Both the position numbers and the translations under genes were made by a program. Source: Tamlana carrageenivorans (lineage in GTDB: Bacteria > Bacteroidota > Bacteroidia > Flavobacteriales > Flavobacteriaceae). From it: a DNA stretch of 64,000 nt. The notes beneath the pieces are model-generated. The model saw only the letters and a program-made list of their open reading frames with translations. It ran no database searches and was not told the DNA's origin. This document shows, piece by piece, positions 7,771 to 15,270 of this stretch. The DNA lies in assembly GCF_002893765.1 (NCBI RefSeq), contig NZ_CP025938.1, positions 3,677,501 through 3,741,500 of the forward strand. The letters run 5' to 3'. How positions within the stretch are numbered: position 1 is the first letter of the stretch; every line of letters starts with the position of its first letter.

Positions 7771-8746
7771 CCCGTTGTGCATTTTAAATAATGTTAATTT
7801 TAATATTATTAATGTTTCTCCCAAAAATAAACTTATTGATATACTGAATAGTTGTTAAAGCAGTTATCTTAGCTACGATTCTTGTTTTAAAACCTTCAAA
7901 AGTTTTAGCATAATTGCGTCTTATCATAAATTGGTCACAAAGTTGTGAAAATAATGTTTCTATCCTTTTCCTCTTTTTTCTAAATACATAAGGCTGTACT
8001 TTGTAATTTTTTTGATTGCTTCTCATAGGTGTATTTAGCGTTATATTACAGGTTTCAAACAAGTTAAGCTGTATTTCTGTTGATAAATAGCCTTTATCAC
8101 CAATTAATGTACAATCGCTTATTTGCATCTTAATATCTTTAAGATAATTAATATCGTGTACAGATGCTGGACTCAAATCGATACTTTGAAAGACACCATT
8201 TACAGAACAAACAGCGTGCAGTTTATAACCGTAATAATTAGAACTTTGAGCTGCACAATAACCTTTATCTGGAAATGCATAAGTGTTTTCTTTACAAATC
8301 TTTGAACGAGAACTGCGTGATAATTTACAAACTTCTAAAGGCATACTATCTACTACAAAATAATCTTCAAATTCATTAAAATGGGAAGCTAAGCTTAACC
8401 TGATACTGTTGAGCTTATTAACTAGTTTTCGTCTTCTTCTATTGTAGACACTTCTCTCTATTTTTGATAATAGGGAATCTGGAAGTTTTCTAAAAAGGTC
8501 ATTTTCACTATCTATTCCCATAAATTCGGCAGTAAGACTCAAGCTGATAAGTTCTAAATCACTAAGCTTTGGTTGTCGTCTTTGATAACTTAAAAGTTGT
8601 TCTTTCGATATTTTTCTTAATACTTCCAATATTCTTTCGTAATTTGCACTCAAGTTGTTCATTATTAATGATTTGTGATTAAATCAATTTACTGATTTTC
8701 AGTAAGATGAACAACTTTTTTCTTTTAAATCATAATGCACAACGGG
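7771..8746 (-). mobile_element. IS982-family insertion sequence, complete copy 2
   Basis: 976 bp, ends CCCGTTGTGCATT / AATGCACAACGGG as inverted repeats, flanked by a perfect 9-bp direct repeat TTATACCAA (7762-7770 and 8747-8755), the target duplication. It carries one intact transposase and is opposite in orientation to the copy at the left edge of the window. The exact duplication and intact frame point to a recent insertion. Confidence 0.95.
7784..8662 (-). CDS. IS982-family transposase
   Basis: 292 aa, full family length. N-terminal helical region (residues 1-100), then the DDE core: DSMPLEVC with the first aspartate, GYKLHAVCSVNGVF, SPASVHDINYLK, LIGDKGYLS with the second aspartate, and RKRIETLFSQL with the glutamate. 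The CKLSRSSRSKI segment after the first Asp and the HDI triad are typical of the IS982 family, which inserts with 7-9 bp duplications, in agreement with the 9-bp duplication here. The start ATG at 8662 lies 84 bp inside the IS end. Intact. Confidence 0.92.
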   Translation of the reverse strand: MNNLSANYERILEVLRKISKEQLLSYQRRQPKLSDLELISLSLTAEFMGIDSENDLFRKLPDSLLSKIERSVYNRRRRKLVNKLNSIRLSLASHFNEFEDYFVVDSMPLEVCKLSRSSRSKICKENTYAFPDKGYCAAQSSNYYGYKLHAVCSVNGVFQSIDLSPASVHDINYLKDIKMQISDCTLIGDKGYLSTEIQLNLFETCNITLNTPMRSNQKNYKVQPYVFRKKRKRIETLFSQLCDQFMIRRNYAKTFEGFKTRIVAKITALTTIQYINKFIFGRNINNIKINII

Positions 8747-8882
8747 TTATACCAAAAATGTTTTATGATGTAAATCCTGATTATTATGACAAGCTATATT
8801 TAAATCTATATTTTTTAAAAGATGAAAAAAAATTAAATGACATAATTAACTCGACACAATAATATTTAGAACAAATTTAAAT

Positions 8883-9125
8883 ATGACAAACAAAACTGGA
8901 TATATATTAGGCTTAATAAGTGCAATCATTTATGTAATAATAATTTATGGATTTAGCACAAATCGTCTGTCTGATTTTTTAGCTTCATTATTAGGAGCAT
9001 TACTAATTCCAGCAATTGTTGCTGGACTAATTTCTCTTTTTTCAAAAAATAATTTTGGTAAAATATTTGCAATTACTTGTGTTATAATTCATGTAATTTC
9101 GGGTTTAGGAAACTCATTAGCATAA
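8883..9125 (+). CDS. Small membrane protein
   Basis: 80 aa with three hydrophobic stretches (YILGLISAIIYVIIIYGF, ASLLGALLIPAIVAGLISLF and KIFAITCVIIHVISGLG) that fit a three-helix inner-membrane protein. No family recognised. It is the last gene of a cassette that starts at 6611 and follows the end of the IS-split lipoprotein by 18 bp. Boundary site 5 begins 17 bp after the stop. Transcription from the upstream genes is now interrupted by the antisense IS, so expression may have changed. Confidence 0.65.
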   Translation: MTNKTGYILGLISAIIYVIIIYGFSTNRLSDFLASLLGALLIPAIVAGLISLFSKNNFGKIFAITCVIIHVISGLGNSLA

Positions 9126-9142
9126 TTGAGTCAAAAAAAAAC

Positions 9143-9281
9143 TATTGCCAACACCGTGTAAAAAACATTGCTTATTTTAGTTAAACCGAAAGGTTGTTGC
9201 TTTTTTGCTAACTCTGATTTTCCTGCGGAAAATCCTCGCACACAAAACCGCAACGTTCCTTACACATAAACGTTGTTTACA
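9143..9281 (+). repeat. Cassette boundary site 5 (attC-like)
   Basis: Starts TATTGCCAAC, the reverse complement of the start GTTGGCAATA at 6611. Left arm GTGTAAAAAACATTGC, right arm GCAACGTTCCTTACAC, end GTTGTTTACA. Inner hairpin GATTTTCC-TGC-GGAAAATC. The three arm mismatches are all A opposite C. Subclass with ATTGC/GCAAC arms, as sites 8 and 12. Confidence 0.85.
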
Positions 9282-10074
9282 ATGCTGCGCGACGTTTCCA
9301 AAACACAACTCCAACTAAATTTTACGCAAAAAATATTGTGGTTTAAATGTAAAAACTCATAATATTTCTGTAAAATCACTCAGTCGATTTCGGACACATA
9401 ACGATTCGTAATCGGGACGGCGGACTGATAAACTGTGTGGTAAATCAGAACGGAATAAATCAGAATTTTTCTCACTCATACGGTTTCGGACACATAACAA
9501 TTCGCAATCTGGACGACGGACTGATAAGCTGCATGGCAAAACAAAACGTAAAGCAGACACTTAATTATCACTCTTGCGATTTCGGACACATAACAATTCG
9601 CAATCTGGACGACGGACTGATAAGCTGCATGGCAAAACAAAACGTAAAGCAGACACTTAATTATCACTCTTGCGATTTCGGACATATAACAATTCGCAAG
9701 CAAGACGACGGACTGATAAGCTGCATGGCAAAACAAAACGTAAAGCAGACACTTAATTATCACTCTTGCGATTTCGGACATATAACAATTCGCAAGCAAG
9801 ACGACGGACTGATAAGCTGCATGGCAAAACAAAACGTAAAGCAGACACTTAATTATCACTCTTGCGATTTCGGACATATAACAATTCGCAAGCAAGACGA
9901 CGGACTGATAAGCTGCATGGCAAAACAAAACGTAAAGCAGACACTTAAAATACTTAATTCTACTATTCTCAACAGCCAACTAAAAAACTGTACGGTAAAG
10001 GAAGACGTTTAAAAAAGATTTAATTCTAAAGTTGTTTAAATATATAATGTTAAATAAATTGCACTGTAAACAAC
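9272..10074 (+). repeat. Tandem-repeat cassette T1 (five 96-bp units)
   Basis: A cassette without a recognisable gene. After a 200-bp leader holding one divergent unit (from about 9380), five head-to-tail 96-bp units start at 9482, 9578, 9674, 9770 and 9866, followed by a fixed tail ending GCACTGTAAACAAC. Units are nearly identical, with variants such as CTGG/CAAG. Because 96 is a multiple of three, the units stay open on both strands: + 9437-10012 with a 32-residue repeat containing GHITIRNLDDGLISCMAK, and - 9476-9979. Neither frame has a convincing start, and the related cassette T4 breaks the + frame, so I favour a non-coding or structural role. A repetitive protein cannot be excluded. Confidence 0.75.
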
Positions 10075-10200
10075 AAGGTGTATAATTAACGGCTAGGTCG
10101 AGCTTGCTTACGAAAATCCCGCGGATTTTCTATTCGGTTTTTATTTGTTATCTTCCGTGCTAAATTACGCCACTAATTATACACGACACCGTTGTTTACA
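10065..10200 (+). repeat. Cassette boundary site 6 (attC-like)
   Basis: Lies between tandem-repeat cassettes T1 and T2. It starts TGTAAACAAC and ends GTTGTTTACA, so here the outer ends pair with each other as well. Left arm GTGTATAATTAACGGC, right arm GCCACTAATTATACAC; inner hairpin GAAAATCC-CGC-GGATTTTC. Confidence 0.85.
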
Positions 10201-10897
10201 ATGCTGCGCGACGTTTCCAAAACACAACTCCAACTAAATTTTACGCAAAAAATATTGTGGTTTAAATGTAAAAACTCATAATATTTCTGTAAAATCACTC
10301 AGTCGATTTCGGACACATAACGATTCGTAATCGGGACGGCGGACTGATAAACTGTGTGGTAAATCAGAACGGAATAAATCAGAATTTTTCTCACTCATAC
10401 GGTTTCGGACACATAACAATTCGCAATCTGGACGACGGACTGATAAGCTGCATGGCAAAACAAAACGTAAAGCAGACACTTAATTATCACTCTTGCGATT
10501 TCGGACATATAACAATTCGCAAGCAAGACGACGGACTGATAAGCTGCATGGCAAAACAAAACGTAAAGCAGACACTTAATTATCACTCTTGCGATTTCGG
10601 ACATATAACAATTCGCAAGCAAGACGACGGACTGATAAGCTGCATGGCAAAACAAAACGTAAGGCAGACACTTAATTATCACTCTTGCGATTTCGGACAT
10701 ATAACAATTCGCAAGCAAGACGACGGACTGATAAGCTGCATGGCAAAACAAAACGTAAAGCAGACACTTAAAATACTTAATTCTACTATTCTCAACAGCC
10801 AACTAAAAAACTGTACGGTAAAGGAAGACGTTTAAAAAAGATTTAATTCTAAAGTTGTTTAAATATATAATGTTAAATAAATTGCACTGTAAACAAC
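10191..10897 (+). repeat. Tandem-repeat cassette T2 (four 96-bp units)
   Basis: Same leader and tail as T1, with units starting at 10401, 10497, 10593 and 10689. One unit carries a single A to G change (AAGGCAGAC instead of AAAGCAGAC, near 10662). Apart from unit number it is almost identical to T1, so the two arose by recent duplication of the cassette followed by unit gain or loss. Confidence 0.75.
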
Positions 10898-11023
10898 AAG
10901 GTGTATAATTAACGGCTAGGTCGAGCTTGCTTACGAAAATCCTGCGGATTTTCTATTCGGTTTTTATTTGTTATCTTCCGTGCTAAATTACGCCACTAAT
11001 TATACACGACACCGTTGTGTGTA
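10888..11023 (+). repeat. Cassette boundary site 7 (attC-like)
   Basis: Starts TGTAAACAAC (end of T2), left arm GTGTATAATTAACGGC, right arm GCCACTAATTATACAC, ends GTTGTGTGTA. Inner hairpin GAAAATCC-TGC-GGATTTTC. Same subclass as sites 2, 6, 10 and 11. Confidence 0.85.
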
Positions 11024-11038
11024 ATTCTGACCTAAAAT

Positions 11039-12144
11039 TCCGTATTCAAGAACTTAACGCAACAAATCTAAATTAATAGATTTGTAATTATGGTACGAAA
11101 AAAAACAGGTAGACTTACCCTTAAAGAAAGAATACAGATTGAGACTCTTTTAACTGAAAAAAAGAATAAATCATACATCGCTATAACCATTAACAGAGCT
11201 CGATCTACGGTTACAAGAGAAGTTAATAAATGGGTGCAAACAGATAGAGATAAATACTCAGCAGAACTAGCTCATTGGTGCGCCAAAGATGATTACCTAA
11301 ACAAAAGAAATATTGATAAAATATCTAAGTACCCTAGACTTCGAATTTATGTCTATAGGGGCTTATTATCACAATGGACTCCTGAACAAATTGCTGGAAG
11401 ACTAAAAGAAGAATTCCCAAATGATCCTATAATGTCTATTTCTCACGAATCAATTTATAGGTACATATATGCAAAGCCTCAAGCTAGTTTAAATAAAAAA
11501 CTAATTAAACTCCTCGTACGCAAAAAAACAAGACGTAGACCCTCTAAAAAAAGACGCAGAACAGGATCTAAAATATTAAACCAAGTCAGTATAGACCTAA
11601 GGCCCGAGCATATTAACCTAAGAAATGAAATCGGACACTGGGAAGGAGATTTAATGATTGGGAAGGATCAAAAATCGGCTATTGGAACTATCGTAGAACG
11701 CAAATCTAGATATACATTAATTATCAAACTAAAAGCCAGGAACTCTAAGGAAATTGCTAAAATGTTTTCTAAAGAACTTAACAAACTAGATCCCATATTC
11801 AAAAAATCTATGACCTACGATAATGGAATTGAAATGGCAAGACACGAAACAATTACCAAGAAAACAGGTATGAAAATTTACTTTGCACACCCCTATTCTT
11901 CTTGGGAAAGAGGTACCAATGAAAACACTAACGGACTCATCAGAAGGTACCTCCCAAAAGGAACAGATTTTAACAAAATTGACTTAAATACATTCATCGA
12001 AATTCAAGAAAAATTAAACAATAGACCTCGTAAAATTATTGGATTTAAAACCCCTAATGAAGTTATGATAAAAGAACTAAAAATTGTAGCTTAGACTCAT
12101 ACAAAAAAAAGCAACGTTTGTTGCGTTAGAACCTTGAATGCAGC
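11039..12144 (+). mobile_element. IS30-family insertion sequence, copy B (intact)
   Basis: 1106 bp with terminal inverted repeats of about 27 bp (TCCGTATTCAAG... and ...CTTGAATGCAGC, inner part AACGCAACAAA shared). Flanked by a 3-bp target duplication AAT (11036-11038 and 12145-12147). It is inserted 15 bp into the cassette that carries the T9SS protein at 12302. Confidence 0.92.
11090..12094 (+). CDS. IS30-family transposase
   Basis: 334 aa. Residues 1-50 contain the IS30 helix-turn-helix (GRLTLKERIQIETLLTEKK, then SYIAITINRARSTVTREV) that binds the IS ends. The C-terminal two thirds is an rve-type DDE domain: IGHWEGDLMIG with the first Asp, TYDNGIEMARHE with the second, and SSWERGTNENTNGLIRRY, PKGTDF with the catalytic Glu, all hallmarks of IS30. 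Nothing is missing, so the copy can probably move and could also supply transposase to the defective copy A. It is almost base-for-base identical to the copy at 15322. Confidence 0.94.
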   Translation: MVRKKTGRLTLKERIQIETLLTEKKNKSYIAITINRARSTVTREVNKWVQTDRDKYSAELAHWCAKDDYLNKRNIDKISKYPRLRIYVYRGLLSQWTPEQIAGRLKEEFPNDPIMSISHESIYRYIYAKPQASLNKKLIKLLVRKKTRRRPSKKRRRTGSKILNQVSIDLRPEHINLRNEIGHWEGDLMIGKDQKSAIGTIVERKSRYTLIIKLKARNSKEIAKMFSKELNKLDPIFKKSMTYDNGIEMARHETITKKTGMKIYFAHPYSSWERGTNENTNGLIRRYLPKGTDFNKIDLNTFIEIQEKLNNRPRKIIGFKTPNEVMIKELKIVA

Positions 12145-12301
12145 AATCAATCTTACTCCATTTAGATAACTCTAAAAGATGAAAATTAGAATGATTAATA
12201 ATACTTGCTTTTAAATCAATTAAACATCGAAAAAAAATTATTTTTACTTTTTAAATTATATTGTTTACGAACAAAATTAATCTAACCAAATACAAAACTT
12301 T

Positions 12302-13033
12302 ATGAAATTTCTATTGCTCTACTTTAGCTTATCTGTTTTTACACTAAACACAATTTTAGCACAAGTCCCTATAACTATCGGAAATAGTGGCGGTGATTGC
12401 TCTAACTATGTGTATTCATCTAATGCATTTACTGAATACACTTACTATGAAATGTATAATGGCAAGGCTAGTTACACTTCGTCTTCGTATGTTAATTGTT
12501 CTGATTTTCCTACAGAAAATGACTGTAATCCTGTAACTTCTGCTACTAGAGGATATATTATTAGATGGAATGGTACAAGATGGGAATGGATAAGTGGAAA
12601 TGAAGGTTGTTTTTGGCTTGTAAGCGAGTGTACGGGAGTATCCACAACCGGTGTTTTTTTATTAGCGTATAATACAGAAGACAGCACTTTACCACCTTGT
12701 AGTGGTTGGACAGCTAATACTACTGATGGATATAGCTGTGTGCCTAATATTACAAGCGGTTGTTATATATTAAATATTATTAAAAATTTGTTTTCAACTG
12801 ATATTAAAGCTTATCCTAATCCATTTAGCCAAGAAATCACTATCAGTTTTGGAAATACTCAAAAATCATTTGAAGCTAAATTGTATAATTCTCTTGGGCA
12901 GATTATTTGGTTGAAAAAAATTAATCAATCTTCATTTTTTCAATTTGAAATTGACCAACCAGCTGGAATTTATTTTATAGAATTGTTAGGTGTAAACGGA
13001 GAAAGGGCTTATATAAAAGTAATGAAAGAATAA
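12302..13033 (+). CDS. Cysteine-rich T9SS-secreted protein
   Basis: 243 aa. Residues 1-20 are a Sec signal peptide (ending TILAQ). The middle, about 25-155, has many cysteines (for example GGDCSNYVYSS, NEGCFWLVSECTG, PPCSGW, GYSCVP, SGCYIL), likely disulphide-linked after export; no domain recognised. Residues about 168-243 are a type IX sorting domain (IKAYPNPFSQEITISFG ... PAGIYFIELLG ... YIKVMKE). The product should be secreted or anchored on the outer surface. It is the only gene of the cassette starting at 11014; IS30 copy B is inserted 5' of it and may have displaced its promoter by 1.1 kb. Confidence 0.85.
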   Translation: MKFLLLYFSLSVFTLNTILAQVPITIGNSGGDCSNYVYSSNAFTEYTYYEMYNGKASYTSSSYVNCSDFPTENDCNPVTSATRGYIIRWNGTRWEWISGNEGCFWLVSECTGVSTTGVFLLAYNTEDSTLPPCSGWTANTTDGYSCVPNITSGCYILNIIKNLFSTDIKAYPNPFSQEITISFGNTQKSFEAKLYNSLGQIIWLKKINQSSFFQFEIDQPAGIYFIELLGVNGERAYIKVMKE

Positions 13034-13036
13034 AAC

Positions 13037-13175
13037 TACACACAACAAAGTATATAAAAAATTGCTGTTGTTGGGCTTAAACAAAGGTCGTTGCACGTTT
13101 GCTACGTCTGAATTTGCTTCAGAAATTCCTCGCACGCAAACACGCAACTTTCCATATACATAAACGTTGGCAACA
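13037..13175 (+). repeat. Cassette boundary site 8 (attC-like)
   Basis: Starts TACACACAAC, reverse complement of the start GTTGTGTGTA at 11014 across the inserted IS. Left arm GTATATAAAAAATTGC, right arm GCAACTTTCCATATAC, end GTTGGCAACA. Inner hairpin GAATTT-GCTTCAG-AAATTC. All three arm mismatches are A opposite C. Confidence 0.85.
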
Positions 13176-13176
13176 A

Positions 13177-13208
13177 TTTGGAGATGATTCGGATTTGGTG
13201 TATATTTA
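13177..13208 (+). promoter_or_regulatory. Probable promoter of the parDE pair
   Basis: TTTG at 13177-13180, a 20-base spacer and TATATTTA at 13201-13208, one base off the TAnnTTTG consensus. It begins 11 bp inside the cassette and lies 17 bp upstream of the antitoxin start, so the cassette carries its own promoter. Confidence 0.5.
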
Positions 13209-13225
13209 CATCAAATAATTGAATT

Positions 13226-13465
13226 ATGGCAAGACAAAGTATATCATTCACTAAGCCAAACGATGAATGGCTAAAAACTCAAGTGGATAAAAAAGAGTAT
13301 TCAAGTAAGAGTGAATTAATAAATGACTTAATTAGACAAGCCCGAAAACAACAAGTTGAAATTAACTGGATTCGCGCTAAATTGGAGAAAGCCGAAAATA
13401 GCGGGTTTACAAGTGAAAGTAAAAATGAAATTTTAGCTCAATCAAAGTCTTTACTTAATGACTAA
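13226..13465 (+). CDS. parD: ParD-like antitoxin (ribbon-helix-helix)
   Basis: 79 aa. The N-terminus (RQSISFTKPNDEWLKTQVDK, then YSSKSELINDLIRQARKQQ) is a ribbon-helix-helix DNA-binding domain of the CopG/ParD type, followed by a charged, probably disordered tail (GFTSESKNEILAQSKSLLND) that would bind the toxin. By family it neutralises ParE and represses the operon as a dimer. The last codons overlap the next gene by 8 bp. Second toxin-antitoxin pair of the array, alone in its own 600-bp cassette. Confidence 0.88.
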   Translation: MARQSISFTKPNDEWLKTQVDKKEYSSKSELINDLIRQARKQQVEINWIRAKLEKAENSGFTSESKNEILAQSKSLLND

Positions 13466-13745
13466 ATATAGATTAAGCAATGAAGCTAAAAATGACTTGA
13501 TACGGATTCATCATTACGGTGTAAAAAAATTTGGAATGACTCAAGCGGACAAATACTTTGAATCATTTTTTAAATATTTTGAAATTATTGCACAAAGACC
13601 CTTTTCATTTGAATCGGTTGACTATATTAAAAAAGATTACAGACGTTGTGTTTGTGGAGTTGATAGCATTTATTTTAAAGTAAATGAGGACATTGTAGAA
13701 ATAATGGCAATTGTCGGCAGACAAGATTTGAGTGAAAAACTATAA
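13458..13745 (+). CDS. parE: RelE/ParE-family toxin
   Basis: 95 aa, standard length. YRLSNEAKNDLIRIHHYG is the first strand and helix of the RelE/ParE fold; the middle DYIKKDYRRCVCGVDSIYFK matches the conserved R-basic core strand, and the end (VEIMAIVGRQDLSEKL) matches the family C-terminus with the arginine before Q. ParE members poison DNA gyrase while RelE members cut mRNA on ribosomes; pairing with a ribbon-helix-helix antitoxin favours the ParE type, but the target is not proven. Overlaps the antitoxin by 8 bp. Boundary site 9 starts 17 bp after the stop. Confidence 0.9.
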   Translation: MTKYRLSNEAKNDLIRIHHYGVKKFGMTQADKYFESFFKYFEIIAQRPFSFESVDYIKKDYRRCVCGVDSIYFKVNEDIVEIMAIVGRQDLSEKL

Positions 13746-13761
13746 TCTGAATTAAAAAAAC

Positions 13762-13898
13762 TGTTGCCAACAACGTGTATAATTAATGGCTGGTTTCAGT
13801 CTACTTACGAATATTCCTGCGGAATATTCTATTCGGATTTTTTTACTAAATTCGGTGCTGAAACACGCCACTAATCATACACAAAACCGTTGTTTACA
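13762..13898 (+). repeat. Cassette boundary site 9 (attC-like)
   Basis: Starts TGTTGCCAAC, the exact reverse complement of GTTGGCAACA at 13166. Left arm GTGTATAATTAATGGC, right arm GCCACTAATCATACAC, end GTTGTTTACA. Inner hairpin GAATATTCC-TGC-GGAATATTC. Both arm mismatches are A opposite C. Its centre (GGCTGGTTTCAGTC) differs from the GGCTAGGTCGAGC subclass. Confidence 0.85.
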
Positions 13899-14499
13899 AT
13901 GCTGCGCGACGTTTCCAAAACACAACTCCAACTAAATTTTACGCAAAAAATATTGTGGTTTAAATGTAAAAACTCATAATATTTCTGTAAAATCACTCAG
14001 TCGATTTCGGACACATAACGATTCGTAATCGGGACGGCGGACTGATAAACTGTGTGGTAAATCAGAACGGAATAAATCAGAATTTTTCTCACTCATACGG
14101 TTTCGGACACATAACAATTCGCAATCTGGACGACGGACTGATAAGCTGCATGGCAAAACAAAACGTAAAGCAGACACTTAATTATCACTCTTGCGATTTC
14201 GGACATATAACAATTCGCAAGCAAGACGACGGACTGATAAGCTGCATGGCAAAACAAAACGTAAAGCAGACACTTAATTATCACTCTTGCGATTTCGGAC
14301 ATATAACAATTCGCAAGCAAGACGACGGACTGATAAGCTGCATGGCAAAACAAAACGTAAAGCAGACACTTAAAATACTTAATTCTACTATTCTCAACAG
14401 CCAACTAAAAAACTGTACGGTAAAGGAAGACGTTTAAAAAAGATTTAATTCTAAAGTTGTTTAAATATATAATGTTAAATAAATTGCACTGTAAACAAC
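13889..14499 (+). repeat. Tandem-repeat cassette T3 (three 96-bp units)
   Basis: Leader and tail as in T1 and T2, with units starting at 14098, 14194 and 14290. Both strands are open (+ 14054-14437, - 14093-14404), but without a clear start or coding signature. It is separated from T2 by two unrelated cassettes, so the same cassette was inserted, or copied, at more than one position. Confidence 0.75.
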
Positions 14500-14625
14500 A
14501 AGGTGTATAATTAACGGCTAGGTCGAGCTTGCTTACGAAAATCCTGCGGATTTTCTATTCGGTTTTTATTTGTTATCTTCCGTGCTAAATTACGCCACTA
14601 ATTATACACGACACCGTTGTTTACA
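14490..14625 (+). repeat. Cassette boundary site 10 (attC-like)
   Basis: Between T3 and T4; starts TGTAAACAAC, ends GTTGTTTACA. Left arm GTGTATAATTAACGGC, right arm GCCACTAATTATACAC. Inner hairpin GAAAATCC-TGC-GGATTTTC. Nearly identical to sites 6 and 7. Confidence 0.85.
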
Positions 14626-15129
14626 ATGCTTCGCGACGTTTCCAAAACAGAACTATAACTCAATTTTACCAAAAAAAATATTGTGGTTTAAGTCTAAAAA
14701 CTCATAATATTTCGGATAAATCACTCAGCCGATTTTGGACACTTAACAATTCGCAATCGGGACGGCGGACTGATAAACTTTGCGGCAAAACAGAACGTAA
14801 ATAATCGGAATTTACTCACTCTTGCGGTTTCGGACACATAACAATTCGCAAGCAGAACGACGGATTGATAAGCTGCATGGCATAACAAAACACATTAAAT
14901 CGGAATTTTTCTCACACATACGGTTTCGGACACATAACAATTCGCAAGCAGTACGGCGGACTGATAGCTGCATGGCAAAACAAAACGTAAAGCAGACACT
15001 TAAAACTACTCAATTCTACCCTACTGAGCAGCGAAATAAAAACTGTACGGTAAAGCAAGACGTTTAAAAAAGATTTAATTCTAAAGTTGTTTAAATATAT
15101 AATGTTAAATAAATTGCACTGTAAACAAC
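14616..15129 (+). repeat. Divergent tandem-repeat cassette T4 (two units)
   Basis: Same architecture as T1-T3 but clearly diverged (for example TGCTTCGCGACG in the leader), with units at about 14824 and 14920. Base changes and a small deletion (CTGATAGCTG for CTGATAAGCTG near 14960) break the + frame that is open in T1-T3; only 14822-15067 is open, in another frame. This argues against selection for that protein, while the fixed ends GTTGTTTACA and TGTAAACAAC and the 96-bp architecture are kept. Confidence 0.7.
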
Positions 15130-15255
15130 AAGGTGTATAATTAATGGCTAGGTCGAGCTAGCTTACGAAAATCCTGCGGATTTTCTATTCGGTTTTTATT
15201 TGTTATCTTCCGTGCTAAATAACGCCACTAATTATACACGAGACCGTTGGCAGTA
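15120..15255 (+). repeat. Cassette boundary site 11 (attC-like)
   Basis: Starts TGTAAACAAC (end of T4), left arm GTGTATAATTAATGGC, right arm GCCACTAATTATACAC, ends GTTGGCAGTA. Inner hairpin GAAAATCC-TGC-GGATTTTC. One A-C arm mismatch. Confidence 0.85.
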
Positions 15256-15270
15256 ATTTAAAGAAAAATC

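Larger units (their letters stand above)
7194..8864 (+). pseudogene. Lipoprotein gene split by an IS982-family insertion
   Basis: The gene begins at the ATG at 7194 (a longer frame from 7116 overlaps the previous gene and lacks a signal). Residues 1-17 are a lipoprotein signal with LFCSC. After about 192 codons, IS982 enters at 7771, and the chimeric frame ends at 7787 with RCAF encoded by the IS end. Removing the IS and one 9-bp target copy rejoins the frame exactly: FNLFIPKMFYDVNPDYYDKL continues to a stop at 8864, for an ancestral protein of about 231 aa. No family recognised. It sits between a secreted protein and a small membrane protein in one cassette. Confidence 0.85.

Noticed and set aside
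1..8746. Composite transposon bounded by the two IS982 copies
   Set aside because: The copies are in opposite orientation but their flanking bases differ (TTTATAAAT against TTATACCAA), and the complete copy has its own target duplication, so they inserted independently.
9482..10771. CRISPR array
   Set aside because: Units are 96 bp and directly adjoining with no variable spacers, and no cas genes are present.
9357..15067. Open frames on both strands of the 96-bp repeats as real proteins
   Set aside because: Open only because the unit is 96 bp with few stops; no signal peptide or convincing start, and the diverged cassette T4 does not keep the + frame. Recorded as repeats, with the protein option left open.
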